Under the pieces are notes generated by a model, which searched no databases, was not told the DNA's origin, and was given only the letters and a program-made list of their open reading frames with translations. From Mytilisepta virgata (Eukaryota > Mollusca > Bivalvia > Mytilida > Mytilidae), in the NCBI GenBank assembly GCA_028015205.1, contig CM051510.1, positions 30,442,580 through 30,506,579 of the forward strand: 64,000 nt of DNA, in the 5' to 3' direction. Below, in pieces: positions 1 to 11,288 of the stretch. How positions within the stretch are numbered: position 1 is the first letter of the stretch; the number at the start of each line of letters is the position of its first letter. The position numbers were made by a program, and so were the translations under genes.

Positions 1-771
1 TCACACCAACAGTATATTAAATGAAATAAATGATTCCATTTCAAATATATATTTACAAGTGTACATGTATATCAAGATTAATTAAAAGAACAATTGATAT
101 TAATATGGGTTTTGTAACCTTACGACTTATTCTCCATATATTTTAATAATATTATAGTTGGATACCATACTGATACGTCGTTAACCAGAATACTGAATTA
201 CTACAAATACTAGTCTCTGCTCAGTCTTTATGTAAGTGATAATTTGGTCCTAGTAAAATAAGTCTGGGTGGACTAATGTCCCTAGGGCGAAAGATCCATG
301 GTGTCAAATTTTCCTTGTAAAAATATTCCAACTAATAGTAATCGTAGTCCGAGGATCAATTTTACTAGGAAAAATTGTTGGAAAAAAATAACTAGGAAAA
401 AAAGTTTATCTTAAGTATGATGTATTATGAAAGAAATAAATAAGCAAATACTTCTAAACAAATTGGCAGAATTTTGTATAAAAATAGCCAGTAAAGATAA
501 AAATAAAAACCCCTGCTAGCCTTGATTTTTGTGGGAAAAAAATTGTATAGGCCTATTATGTTGTTTGCCCTTTTACCCACCTTTCCATCTAGTATATGGG
601 TCATTTTCAAAAATGTGCACTTTTAACATTGCAAGATCGAGAAAAAACAATTAGCTTGAATCATCGTATTTATTAAACATGCAAAATATATGATACTTCT
701 TGAACAAAATACTCAAATACGCAATCTTAATGACATAATATGAAAATATTATTGACACATTGAAATTGACA
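1..771. other. No gene seen, AT-rich
   Basis: AT-rich sequence with frequent stops in all frames. The short phrase GGGTCATTTTCAAAAA near 595 recurs near 2265, so part of this belongs to a dispersed repeat. I see no coding or RNA signal. Confidence 0.6.
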
Positions 772-1440
772 CGATGAAATTACAAACATGTTAGATTTTC
801 TCATAGACAACATATTCGTTGAATTTGGTGGTCTAATTGTTCAACAAACAATCGGCATTCCAATGGGAACCAACTGTGCTCCTCTCCTCGCCGATCTGTT
901 TCTGTACTCATATGAAGCGGACTTCATTCAAGGGTTACTACGTGAAAACAAAAAGAAGCTAGCCCAATCCTTTAATTTCTTTTTTCGTTATATAGATGAT
1001 GTGTTGTCGTTAAATAACATCTTATCTACCCAAGAGAACTTGAAATTAAGGATACTACAGATACACCAAAGTCCGCTTCATATTTGGATTTGTTTCTTGA
1101 AATAGACTATTAGGGACGTTTGAAGACAAAACTTTATGACAAACGTGATGACTTCAACTTTCCTATTGTTAATGTTCCCTTCTTGAGTAGCAATATACCA
1201 ACATCGCCTGCTTATGGCGTCTAAGTTTCTCAGCTTATCAGATTTTCAAGGGCATGCGTGAGTTACCCTGACTTTCGACAAAGAGGATTACTGCTGTCAC
1301 AAAAGCTTTTTAGCCAGGGTTTTATCAGGGATAAGTTGATGTCATCAGTTATGAAATTTTACGGTCGTCATCACGAATCGATTGACTATTACATTGTTCC
1401 AATATCTAAGATGATGTTGGACCTGTTCCCACTGTCGTAA
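772..1440 (+). pseudogene. Penelope-like element reverse transcriptase, 5'-truncated (copy 1)
   Basis: Fragment of a Penelope-like retroelement reverse transcriptase, the enzyme that copies the element RNA into DNA at a nicked target. Visible are motif B (GIPMGTNCAPLLADLF), motif C (RYIDDVLS, the two catalytic aspartates) and the thumb region ending MMLDLFPLS. Frameshifts or stops occur near 1105 and 1225, so it is not functional. The palm motif A and everything upstream are missing; homology starts at the same point as GATGAAATTACAAA in copy 2, marking 5' truncation. No GIY-YIG endonuclease domain is visible after the thumb. Related copies lie at 18160-19318 (minus), 50928-51466 and, more diverged, 43660-44330. 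Confidence 0.85.
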
Positions 1441-1705
1441 CCTTTCATGTGCCTCCACCGATTTGTGACTTCCCCAGGATTGACTTTGTTGACCTTCACG
1501 ATGTATGCCGTATACGGAGCAGAGAACTGCTTACCCTTCCGAGCACCTGGTTTTTATAGGATTTCGTGTTGTTCATTGTTTTTTAGTTTTCTGTGTTTAT
1601 TTGTTGTGCTTGTGGTTGTTCATTTGTCTTCCCGGGTTTGTCTGTCCAATGGATTACGTTTTTTTTTATTGCTTCTTAGGTATATTTGTCCTTTTTTTCG
1701 AATGA
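1441..1705 (+). repeat. 3' non-coding tail of Penelope-like copy 1
   Basis: Continues directly from the reverse-transcriptase stop and is shared base for base, with small differences, with copies 2 and 3: a segment containing CTTACCCTTCC, then T-rich sequence, ending in TTAGGTATATTTGTCCTTTT. The common end in three independent copies defines the 3' terminus of the element. Apparent small reading frames in it are not conserved between copies. Confidence 0.75.
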
Positions 1706-2849
1706 TGGTGCAAAATTTTGTCTATCCTGTTACAACATTTGTGAGATTTTTTTTACTATCAAAAGGAAAAATGTGAAAAGCATATTGTTTGTTTCTCAAA
1801 GATACGTTAGTGGTGCTTCAAAAAACACTAACAGAATATTTAATTTCTTTCGATTAACAAGATAAAAATATCATTTAATATTGCTGAAAAACTATCTAAA
1901 AATAGATTTTCAAATGCTGCAAAAACTACTACAATTACTACAGGAACGAACATCGAAGGTTTACAGATACATATTTGTCTATCATATTACCAAGTTCGGG
2001 TAACAGGACAGACATTAACAGGATAGACAAAATTATATGTTTTTTGATTCTATTGCAAAACAACAGCTCCCCTTGCATAGTTGTTTGTTTTTTCTTAAAG
2101 ATATGTAGAATATAAAATGTTTCATTTCATTTTCAAGTATTTCTTAAGGTCTATAGATACATAGTTGTTTATTCTTATACTTAAACTATCTTTCCTGTTA
2201 CTTTGTTCCAGGTAACAGAATAAACAGTAACAGGATGGACAAAATTATATGTTTATTGATTATATGGGTCATTTTCAAAAAAGTCCATTTTCCCGTCCAC
2301 CTATGTTAAAAAATATTCAGACACAATGGCATCATTTTTTTGTGCAATTTTTTTCCAATCGGCACATCTAGAATGAGGACGATTTTCTAATTGCAATCCA
2401 AAATAAATTGAATTTGAAGTTTAATATTGAGCAATTTCCGAGTGTCCGGATTGAGAGAACCATTTTTGCACATTATTTTTCAATGATTTTTTGTATGTTT
2501 TCACGTTGGCAAAATTAGTTTTTTGAATAGCATATAACTGAATTTTAACAAGAAAGTAGTCTTGAAGATATTTATATATCTGCTCGTAAAAAAGCAAATT
2601 ATCATGGCGTGATGAAAGGCATTTCTAATAATTTGGGAAATTTTAATTAGTTGCATTTTAAACATTCACAGATACAACAGTACGATGCAATGGTGTTTTC
2701 TTTTTGTGAGTATGAATGTAAAACATGTAACATTTAAGTAAGGAATTATCTTTTTGTTTATTTACAGTTTAATTTAATATATTTCAAAATATGAGTTACT
2801 ACTATATTTTATTCAACAGGGAATGCCCCATATATACATAATTTAAATA
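1706..2849. other. AT-rich interval with short inverted and direct repeats
   Basis: No gene. The phrase GGATAGACAAAATTATATG near 2020 is repeated with one change near 2235, and its inverse occurs at about 1712-1730, so this stretch can fold on itself and is probably a decayed non-autonomous repeat. Confidence 0.5.
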
Positions 2850-3770
2850 CAACTTCATACTAAATGTCTGAGACCTATGGTAAAATATTGGCGTGAAAAT
2901 GGTATAGATGTAGTCTTATATCTTGACGATGGGTTTGGTATGTGTACAGATAAACCTAAATGTATTGAGGATTCAAATTTTGTTAAGAAGTCCTTAGAAG
3001 ATGTTAGTTTTCTCGTAATTTTTTTCACCTGTACAGTCATTAGAATGGCTTGGTATTGTATGGAATGCTACCGAATTTTGTCTAGTTATTCCGGACAGAC
3101 ATGTCGATGATTTGTTTTTATCACTGAGAACGGTTATTGAAAAATATCCGAAAATAACTGCTAGGGGTCTAGCTCAAGTTGTAGGGAGAATAATGTCCAT
3201 GGCTGCTGTCATTGGAAATGTAGCTAGAATTATGACAAAATTGTGTCATATGGCAATAGAGTGTAGAACAGAATGGGATAAATGGTTACTGTTTTCATGT
3301 CCTATTAAAGTGTTGTCAGAATTACAGTTTAGGTTTAATAACATTACTAGTTTAAACGTTAAATTATTTGTTCATTACTCAATGCAAGCGGCTTAGGGAC
3401 TGGTGCATTTTCAGTAGAAGTCGACAAGAAAGTTTTTCGCGAGACCTGGAAGTCTTCCGAAGTGCTAGAAAGTTCAACATGGAGGGAGTTAAAAGCTGTA
3501 GAATTAGTAAACCAGTAATCAAACCAGTATTTGAAGGTAAAGTACTTAAATGGTTCACAGATAATCAAAACTGTCTGAAAATTGTTAACGCTGGTAGTAT
3601 GATTGATAAATTACAAATTATAGCTTTCTATTTTCAGTCTGTATTTCGATTGATATTCAATGGATTCCTAGGTCACAAAACTCACAAGCTGATTATATCC
3701 GTAGAATGGTCAATCACAAAGACTGGGGAGTATCAAATGAGTTTTTTCAACTTATGAACGACTATATAGA
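2850..3770 (+). pseudogene. DIRS-like retrotransposon reverse transcriptase-RNase H fragment
   Basis: Recognisable DIRS-type polyprotein remnant. The start reads KCLRPMVKYWRENGIDV followed by LYLDDGFG, the catalytic YLDD-type motif. The connection region (DLFLSLRTVIEKYP, RGLAQVVGRIMSMA) and RNase H pieces (KWFTDNQNC, then QADYI near 3690) follow in order. At least three frameshifts are needed to read through (near 3015-3110, 3395 and 3640). No tyrosine recombinase domain or split direct repeats typical of DIRS elements are visible downstream, so only the middle of the element is present. Family assignment rests on the YLDD context and the RNase H wording. Confidence 0.8.
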
Positions 3771-4818
3771 TATATATTTTTTTTTAGACATTTAATGTTA
3801 GGAATTTGTAGGTTATCTTTTAGAGTAATGTATCGACCTCTTTGGCTAATAAATTTTGATTTCCATATTTTGTCCCTTACGCGTTACTGATGAGACATAA
3901 ATAATGTACATTGTGGAAAAATATAAATATTATTCAAACAGATGGAAATCCAAGATTAAACGAAATGGTGTTGATGGGTATTGATTCATTGATTGTTGAT
4001 CTTTATCATTTACGTAATCAATCAACACAGGAATAAACATTGCAGTATATGTTTAGAGTGTTTGCTATCAATTGGTATTTCAAATATCGACAAAAAGCTA
4101 CAAAACAATGGAAAAGTCCACAAATTCGAAGTCCAAGGAAAAGACAAAGTCAGGAGCTCGAGAATGGAACACACCAAATAAACGCCACAAGGAAACAAGT
4201 ATAACTAGAAGAATAAAAAAACGTATAATTCTTAATAAACTAAACAAAACTAGAACAAGACAGCACAGAAACTAAAGCACTGGCAAAGTGAACCCCCATA
4301 AAAACGGGAGTGACATCAGGTGCCCCCGGAAGGGTAAGCTGTCCTGTCAAAAAGTTCATCTTTAACATTCTTCTGGTGTACTCAAGATCTAGAAAGAACT
4401 ACCAGACCGATTGTTTAATTACTTACTGTGTGAACTTTTTCAAACTGCAAGTGATTGTTTTGGTAATATCTAAACTTTTTCTTTTAAAATTAAAGTACAT
4501 AGCATTACACTACCTTTTGTTCCAATAATCGTAATGAATTATTGTTCTTTCCATTGCTGAAATGTCCTATATATAATTTTCCCACTTTTGTTTGTATTTC
4601 ATTGTTATCTACATCATATATGACGTCACCACACGCAAATGTAACGTAACAGAATATGTACAAGTTCTGTTCTCGAAGTTTGATCCATGGTGACTTTTAG
4701 AACATTCATAATTGTTATTTTAAACGTTCGGAAATCATATTGAAGTCTGGAGTTTTCATCAAAAAATCATTCGCCAAAGTTTGTGAGAAAGAAAGGAAAT
4801 TGTCAAGAAGACACCATC
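3771..4818. other. No gene; short dispersed repeat near 4290-4345
   Basis: AT-rich. Around 4290-4345 lies an antisense piece of the mussel repeat phrase (CCGGAAGGGTAAGC) that also forms the tail of the Penelope copies and recurs near 18300 and 48640. Short open frames at 3993-4275 are basic and low-complexity and have no recognisable domain. Confidence 0.5.
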
Positions 4819-5140
4819 AAATTTCCGAATTGAATAATCCATAAAACGACATCTAGTTGTCGCCACACGATCTTCAATGAGCAAAAGACACAGAATCATG
4901 TGGCGAGCTCTAAATCGCCCCGAAAAAATTTCCGAATTGAATAATCCATAAATAGATATCTAGTGGTCGCCATATGCTCTTTAATGAGCAAAAGACCGGG
5001 ATCATGTGGCGAGTTCTAAATGGTCCCGAAAAAAAATCCGAATTGACTAATCCATTAATAGACATTTAGTGGTCGCAACAAGATCTGCAATGAGCGAAAG
5101 ATTCAGAATCATGTGGCGACTTCCAAATGGCCCCGACAAA
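4819..5140. repeat. Tandem repeat, three units of about 107 bp
   Basis: The phrase TCCGAATTGA starts at 4824 and 4931, and TCCGAATTGACTAATCC at 5037, giving units of 107 and 106 bp. Each unit carries a GTCGC-type phrase and, about 45 bp later, ATGTGGCGA, an internal dyad. Units differ by roughly a fifth of positions, so the array is old. Confidence 0.85.
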
Positions 5141-7137
5141 ATAACCAAGTTACTGTATAAATAAGTGGAAACAAAACTATATCAAATCACAAAATAAGGT
5201 GGGAAAACTCAAATATTCTCTGATACCAATTTTGATACGCAGATCTTGGCGATGTATGACTTATTAGTTGTACTCAAGGGATAAAACAGAAATCCAAAAT
5301 ATAAAATTGACCAAAAGGGTAAAACCAAAACTACCTAAAAACAGGGATATGTCCGATTGAGATACTCTTTAGCTTACACATAATTTAAAATTTTGGAGTA
5401 GTAAATCTAAAGTACATGTATCAATTTCTGGCTAGTATCGAATTACTAGCAACTGAGCTAGTGATACCCTCGGGGACTTAGTGTAAACATATTTTATTAA
5501 TTAATTTAATAATACATTCAACAACTAAATGCAAGTAATATACAAAACAATTGAATAATCAATAAAGGATTCGGAAACAAAGTTTTGGGCTTACATAAAT
5601 CCGTATCCTCAAAAAATAATGTTCATAGTTAATTTTCTCGTAATTTTCCTTTGGGACTTGAGCAGTTTCGAGAATAAAAAAATCTCCACGTCTTAGATTT
5701 GAACATTTCGTCGATTTAGGACGCATCTGTTATACCAAAGCCCCACAAAAGTTGAACATTTTTTTTTAAATTTAGGAGTTCTGCTCAAATTGCGGTTCGG
5801 TTTAAGGATTCTTGTTCATTTCGAATAATATCTGATAAACATTCTATGATTTGTGTTTTGGTTATCCACATTCTTATGAGATATAATATCTTCAGATATT
5901 CATTGAAAGTGATATCAAGACATTTATTTATGTCACTGCTTTACACGTGATACATGTAACATCAATATCTGTTCGAGTCAGAAAGTACACATTTTATGAA
6001 TAAATGGAACAGCAGACTTCCGATATCAACAGTAGAAATTTTAAAATGATCTGTCGATATTTTGCTATATTTTGTGCATTTTATTGTTCTGATATACAAA
6101 AAAAATACAAACATGAACACACAAAGAGTCAGGACAGTCTGACTTGGTACAGACACTGAATAATGGTGGGATTAAAACGGTTTATGAAGTGCATATCAGG
6201 ACGAGAACATGTTGATGTAATATGAATATGATCCCTGCTCTGTATTAGACCGACACGCTATGTCAAATTTTTAACGTGCTAGCTCGAGTTAACTGTTTGC
6301 AGGAAGATGTATCACCTCACTCTGACACATTATACTGACCCGAGCGTACCAGTCCTTTGCCCTTACCCCTAAATGCCGCGTGCATGGTCGAGAGGAAACA
6401 AATACCAATTTTAATGTCTTTGTTTTGACCTGGTCCGTTTTGGTTTCGGAATGGATCAGGAAGAAGGAAGAAGCTTTTTGTGTGTAATCGTTTGCTTTAA
6501 ATGTTATCCCCCTGATCTTGTTTTGCTCTTGTTTTGAAAACAATTTATTAGTATGTCTAAGGTCCATATTAAAGAGTCTTAACTTTGACATTCGATTAAC
6601 CTGAAGGGTTTGCTGTACCTAATCCAAACCATCTACTGAGAAGGCTAGGATGCCAGGTAAAAAATATAACTGGTAACAATAAAATCGTACAATGCCATAC
6701 CAATCAATAAAACACATCAAGTCATCTGACCTTCAGATACAAAACACAAACATCAAAACAATAGAGAGTCAGGATAGTGCGACCTGGAACAGACACTTTG
6801 CAGTGGTGGAGTTAAACCGGTTTTATAACTCCCTCATGTATATGAAATAAATAATACCTAGTGTCGCTCTTCAGTGTATTCTTGTTCAAGAATAACCGCA
6901 AACCACACTTTGTCTGCAATATAAAATAATACAAAATTACTTGGACGAAATTACTCACCAAAGTTTACTACACACGCCTACTTGATTTTTTATTGAATAT
7001 TTGTTGGATTTTCAGAGAGTATATGTATCAGGGCACACAAAAGCACATTCGGATTTCCGATTAACGTTTTTCCATTGAAAGATATCTATCGGAATATGCA
7101 ATTTAATCTTATTTATCGATGTGTTTACAATTTACAG
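5141..7137. other. Intergenic; two copies of a dispersed repeat
   Basis: No gene recognised. About 6080-6190 and 6730-6845 are diverged direct copies of one repeat (AGAGTCAGGA...CTGG.ACAGACACT...GGTGG..TTAAA), about 650 bp apart. Near 5704 is one copy of the short dispersed phrase ACATTTCGTCGATTTA. The minus-strand open frame 6289-6591 shows no domain. Confidence 0.5.
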
Positions 7138-7212
7138 AGTCTGGTGCAACCTATACGATATGGGGTAAAGAACATTGTCCAAAAGTAAACGGAACAACTG
7201 AAATATATACAG
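7138..7212 (+). pseudogene. Internal exon, short-chain collagen C4-like protein
   Basis: Exon with clean splice sites: acceptor TTTACAATTTACAG before 7138 and donor ACAG|GTAGAA after 7212. It encodes SGATYTIWGKEHCPKVNGTT then EIYTG, the start of the cysteine-containing C-terminal domain of secreted mollusc and cnidarian proteins annotated as short-chain collagen C4-like. Its last base completes a GGT codon with the exon at 8740, so intron phase agrees. Upstream exons, including any collagen Gly-X-Y stretch, are not visible. It belongs with the exon at 8740-9069, which is broken. Confidence 0.75.
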
Positions 7213-8739
7213 GTAGAACAGTGTTTATCATTACATAAGTAGAAACAAAAAAGTTTTGATTTTGAAGAAAACGATTAATATGGTTTATGTTGAAACTGTA
7301 ATCTATAAAAATAAAATGGCTTTTTGCACATCATCAGAAGAAGGAGTACTTATTTGAGTTAACAGCTACACACGTTGATTTCTCTACCGAATTTTCCCTA
7401 TTAGAATACCATATTTGAAATAATACAATAGAAATAACTCATGGCTACGTTCAGTGTAAATTTCTTACAAAAATAAGGCGCACCCGTGGTAAAATCTCCA
7501 AACAAACCATTGTATACCATGAATTATTTCTTAAATACAAACTCCATGATCGTAGAAACGATAGAAATTAGTATCGCCAAGAAATATTATTCCATGGCAT
7601 TTTTCATATCAGATGCTTCATCAACCGAGAGCTGCCAGTGTGCTATATGTATTGATTTATTTTTATTAATGTAAAATTTTGTTTCTTTTTGTGTTTCCCC
7701 AAATTCATTTCTACAGTAGTAGAGCTGAAACAATATCACTACACGTCTACACCTAAATGAAAGGCATGTAAAAGTACATAATATTGTTTATATTTTATAA
7801 CAGTAACAATTTCTAATATCAAAAACGGAGATCCTGTCAAAGGATACATGTATAAGTGGAACATTTTCGTATCATGAAATTCAATACCAGAAAAAAGGGG
7901 ACCTTAATAGTATTATAATTCATTTTAATAATTTATTTAAAATGGATTAATGTAAACATTCTTATTCTGCCTTTTAATTGCTGCATCTTTCCCTTTCTGA
8001 AATGCCTCATATTGCGATAGCGGATTTCTAGTATTTTCTGTGTGCAATTCGTTGATTTTGCGTAAAATATGACGTCATCATAAACAAACGTTACGTTGTC
8101 GGATATCCATCTCAAGTGTCCAAAAGTTTATATCATGTACCGCATTATATCAAATGCATTCTTCTCTGTCATTGTTGATTTTTTTTTCCGGAAATTGACG
8201 AACAGGTATGTAAAGGGGTGTAATATTACGCGACATTTATATATGCCCGCCAATGCAAAATCGACGGCTTATCGCAGGGTAATATTTTTACTTTATTATT
8301 AGTAATTATATGATCAAATGAATTTTTAATATTATTTTTCCTATTCTTGACGTGTTTAATCGGTGGCATAAAAATACATAATGTTTTTAACCACTTCCCG
8401 GTGCATGAGAATTCCCGCCGTCTTTTACGTTTATTGGAAAGATAAACTAGAGAAGTTCCGAAATGGTGCTCATGTAAACAAAATGCGTAGCAACAGCATT
8501 TTCTTGAGGTTTTTGTTGAAAATCATAGGAGAAACAGATTTTTCTTCAATTTAGATTATAGAATTCAAGTTATAGAATTCAAGTTATAGAATTTCTCCAG
8601 CCTCGATATTTAAATTTTAGATTTTAACAAACAAGCTTAAGCTCATCTCGATCGGGTGGAGAAATTCCATAACTCAATCGTACCTGAAGGAGAATCTATA
8701 TAAACATGATTAGTTAATAATATCAGTACAATTTTAAAG
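7213..8739 (+). other. Intron of the collagen-C4-like gene
   Basis: Begins GTAGAA and ends TTTTAAAG. AT-rich. Near 8555-8675 it holds a short tandem repeat of TATAGAATTCAAGT (about 2.5 units) and a hairpin whose arms are GTTATAGAATTTCTCC and GGAGAAATTCCATAAC, about 50 bp apart. TATGACGTCA occurs near 8068. Confidence 0.6.
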
Positions 8740-9069
8740 GTTACGCTGCTGGAAGCTATTATTCAGACACAGGATGTTCCTTGTGCAGTTTGTCATAAAG
8801 TATTTGCGTCATCTGTTCTTATGATACAGGGACGCAATAAGTGTTACCCTGGTCGGAACGTGGAATACAATGGCTATATTGCATCTGAGTACTTTAATTA
8901 TCAATCGTCGTCCTATGCCTGCGTTGAAATATCACCCGAATATTTGAATGGTGGAGAAACTAAAGAAAACGGAAAACTGTTCTATCCTGTTGTGGTCAAA
9001 TGTAATCCTCTGCAATGCCCGCCATACCATGCTGATTATCCTTTAACGTGTGTGGTTTGTTCAAAATAA
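8740..9069 (+). pseudogene. Terminal exon, short-chain collagen C4-like protein, internally deleted
   Basis: Starts GT TAC GCT, completing TGYAAGSYYSDTG from the previous exon. After about 35 bases the homologous frame jumps: the next conserved words, DVPCAVCHK, MIQGRNKCYPG and the C-terminus LTCVVCSK, lie in another frame. In the family the two stretches are normally separated by several dozen residues, so this copy has lost an internal segment with a frameshift, probably by deletion between CAGG repeats near 8770. The spliced product would stop near 8790. The second half is otherwise well conserved to the stop at 9067-9069, where AATAAA overlaps (9065-9070). Secreted structural or lectin-like function is known only by annotation of relatives. 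Confidence 0.72.
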
Positions 9070-9692
9070 ATATTTAGCCTTTGGTCTTTAGTTTTTTTTG
9101 TATATTTTCGTACACCTATTTTTCAAATTCAAATAAATTAAAACATAGATGCATCATGTACATCAATAACCATGCACTTAGTCTAACTTACTATTAAATT
9201 AAATCATAAAATATGAATTTGTCTTTTTTATACAATGTTCTACGAAGGTAAATGTACTTCATTTTTAAATTAAGTTTCCTAGTCTGCAAAGATTTCAATA
9301 ATTTGTAGATTTCCTCATTCTCAAACTGTAATATGTAAACAATCTTGCAAAAACACACGCTTGTTTTTTCCCAAACAAACTCTATTTTTCGATAGATTTT
9401 TTAGACCTGTTCTATGAAAATCTTACGAAGAAGCTGGTAAGACAGTATATTATCAAAAATACTAGGTATTTATATATGTAGCTATAGATGAATTGCATTA
9501 CTCTTATAAATATAATATATGTATGCGTTCATTTTTTTATTCTTATGTTCGTAAATAATGGTTTTATAGATGTGTTTGGAAACTTTGAGTTCGGTATGAA
9601 ATGACGTCAAACGGCAAATTAGCTTGGGCCGAGGGAAGTCAGAGCGCACCTCATAAATAAAACCGTGAATAGCTCGATCTTCACTTTAACGA
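9070..9692. other. No gene seen
   Basis: AT-rich 3' flank of the collagen-C4-like pseudogene. An ATGACGTCA word lies at about 9602. Nothing else recognisable. Confidence 0.5.
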
Positions 9693-9815
9693 CAAAGTGA
9701 AACGACAAAAGTGATGACTTCACTTTTCAAATTGTCAACTTCCCGTTCATTATTCCCAACATTCAAACATTCCAGTAGCACCGCCGCATGGTGTATACAT
9801 TTCCCAACTGGCTGC
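9693..9815 (+). pseudogene. Small Penelope-like fragment
   Basis: Reads KSDDFTFQIVNFPF then, after a shift, a GVYISQL-like piece near 9790. This is the thumb region (RDDF.FPIVNFPF...YGVYVSQL) seen in the other Penelope copies in the window, but in a different subfamily. About 40 codons remain. Confidence 0.55.
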
Positions 9816-9905
9816 GTTGAAGACCCATTGGTAGCCATGAGCTGTGTTCTGCTTTTTGGTCGGGTTGTTGTCTCTTTGACACATTCCCCGTTTCTATTCT
9901 ATCTC
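9811..9905 (+). repeat. Dispersed mussel repeat tail
   Basis: GACCCATTGGTAGCC ... GGTTGTTGTCTCTTTGAC ... CATTCCCCGTTTC. The same tail occurs at about 27015-27095 and 27455-27535, attached to different upstream sequence. Confidence 0.7.
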
Positions 9906-10059
9906 GTATGTTCTTTCCTTTTTTTCTATGGCAGCTCATATTTTTTAGTTTAGTGCTGTCTTGTTCAGATCCTGTTCGATTTGCCGCGTGTGTTTTTTTT
10001 TTTACTCCTTGTACTCTTTGCTCGGAAAGTGGATCAGGAATTCTAGTCTTTAGGTCAGT

Positions 10060-10184
10060 TGCCGACAGATGGCTCTACAGAGTGTTATTTATTGTCTGTA
10101 AGCAGACCCCACTGGGACTGCCTAAGACGTAAAACAAACTTTAAAATCAGAATACGTCACTGAAATATTAGTTATGGGGTCATA
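10060..10184 (-). pseudogene. Non-LTR retrotransposon ORF2 C-terminal piece (left of insertion)
   Basis: On the minus strand this reads TNISVTYSDFKVCFTS, then in another frame a WQ-type stretch (SQWGLLTDNK, HSVEPSVGN). This is the post-RNase H region of I-type non-LTR elements, where conserved words such as YSDF, WQ..W and NKLH occur. It is the direct continuation of the RNase H fragment at 14859-15300, from which it is separated by the 4.67-kb composite insertion. Confidence 0.75.
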
Positions 10185-10645
10185 TGGGTCAAGCCGCGCA
10201 ATTGATTTCCTGTTATAGAAGTCATTCTATTTTATGCTGTCATTAAGTCTGTAAGTTTCGTTGAGACATGGGAGATGGCTCAAAACGATCGCCATACACT
10301 AATACATATCCAGTTAAAATCTCGGGGTTTGATGTCAGTCTACTTTTTTCGTAATTTGACAAATCACGAGCCATGGTAAAAAATTCTCCTTCCGCAAAGC
10401 AAAATGTACCTCTTTCATGCTCCCCATGTAGAATAAAAATTTTCTTGGTTTTCTTTATTTCATCCTTTCAAACTTTTTATGACAAATGTCTCAGATAAAT
10501 ACAGTTTTAAAACAATACTAGTTATTCTGTTATCATGTTTGGTTTTTTTACAGTAGGTCTATATATCATGGTGCAATAAAAAAATTTTTGATGGACTTCT
10601 TTTGTATCCCTCAGGTCAAAGTTCATTGCAGGTCTTGATCCATAT
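10185..10645 (+). repeat. 461-bp terminal direct repeat, left copy
   Basis: From TGGGTCAAGCCGCGC to GGTCTTGATCCATAT. Compared base by base with 14398-14858 it is the same length; the one difference I find is in the A/T run (A7T5 here, A8T4 there, near 10580). It holds no conserved open frame. It does not start TG and end CA with a 4-6 bp duplication as an LTR would. Its own ends are imperfectly inverted, so alone it would resemble a short non-autonomous element. Confidence 0.9.
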
Positions 10646-11288
10646 TGAAAGATGACATATAAATTTTCACTTATTTCTAGTTTCCTATTTGTGCGGATAT
10701 ATCTTCTGATGAAATCTGTGCAATATTTTCCAGATCGGACTGAAAATAAGAAAGAATAAGCATAAATTTTGACATACAGCAATTCCTTTCATTTTACATT
10801 TTAGAACACAAAAACAGTAAAAAATCTAACCTTCATTAATGGCATATTTTGAGCATAAATTAACATTGCTAAATTATTACCTTATAATTAAATTATCAAT
10901 AACATTTATATTTATCATTAAACCTGAAAAAAGGCATATGAAATAATTTTTTTCTATTTTATACATAAAAATAATGCAAATTTTGAAGAAAAAAAAAGAT
11001 TTTTACATCATTTTCATCTCATTTTTTTTCAACTGTTCAAAAAAGGTTAATTTTTTAAAACTGAAGGCTAGATTTGAATAAGACGATTCTAAAATGGGTT
11101 TACTTTTTAAAATCCACCAAGTATTAACATTTCTATAGCCGTTTTAATATTCCCTCTTCCTGTTTACCAGAAATGTGTAAATCTGAAAGGCGCAATAGTA
11201 GGGACTTCATATGAATTATGACGTCACTGCTTTATGACGTCATCTATTATTGCGGTACACAACTAATTTTTCAAAACACATTTCAAAG
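10646..11288 (+). promoter_or_regulatory. 5' region of the Mutator-like transposase with two TGACGTCA sites
   Basis: Non-coding, very AT-rich. Two CRE-type palindromes TGACGTCA lie at 11219-11226 and 11235-11242, 47-70 bp before the first ATG of the transposase; a third lies at 14387-14394, upstream of the endonuclease gene. ATGACGTCA also occurs elsewhere in the window (near 4620, 8068, 9602, 16694), so a promoter role is only suggestive. Confidence 0.4.

Noticed and set aside
1447..1776. 109-codon hydrophobic open frame after the Penelope reverse transcriptase
   Set aside because: The same DNA in copies 2 and 3 has different frames and stops; it is the non-coding tail.
11219..11242. CRE promoter of the transposase as a firm call
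   Set aside because: ATGACGTCA is scattered through the window at sites without genes, so I list it only as suggestive.
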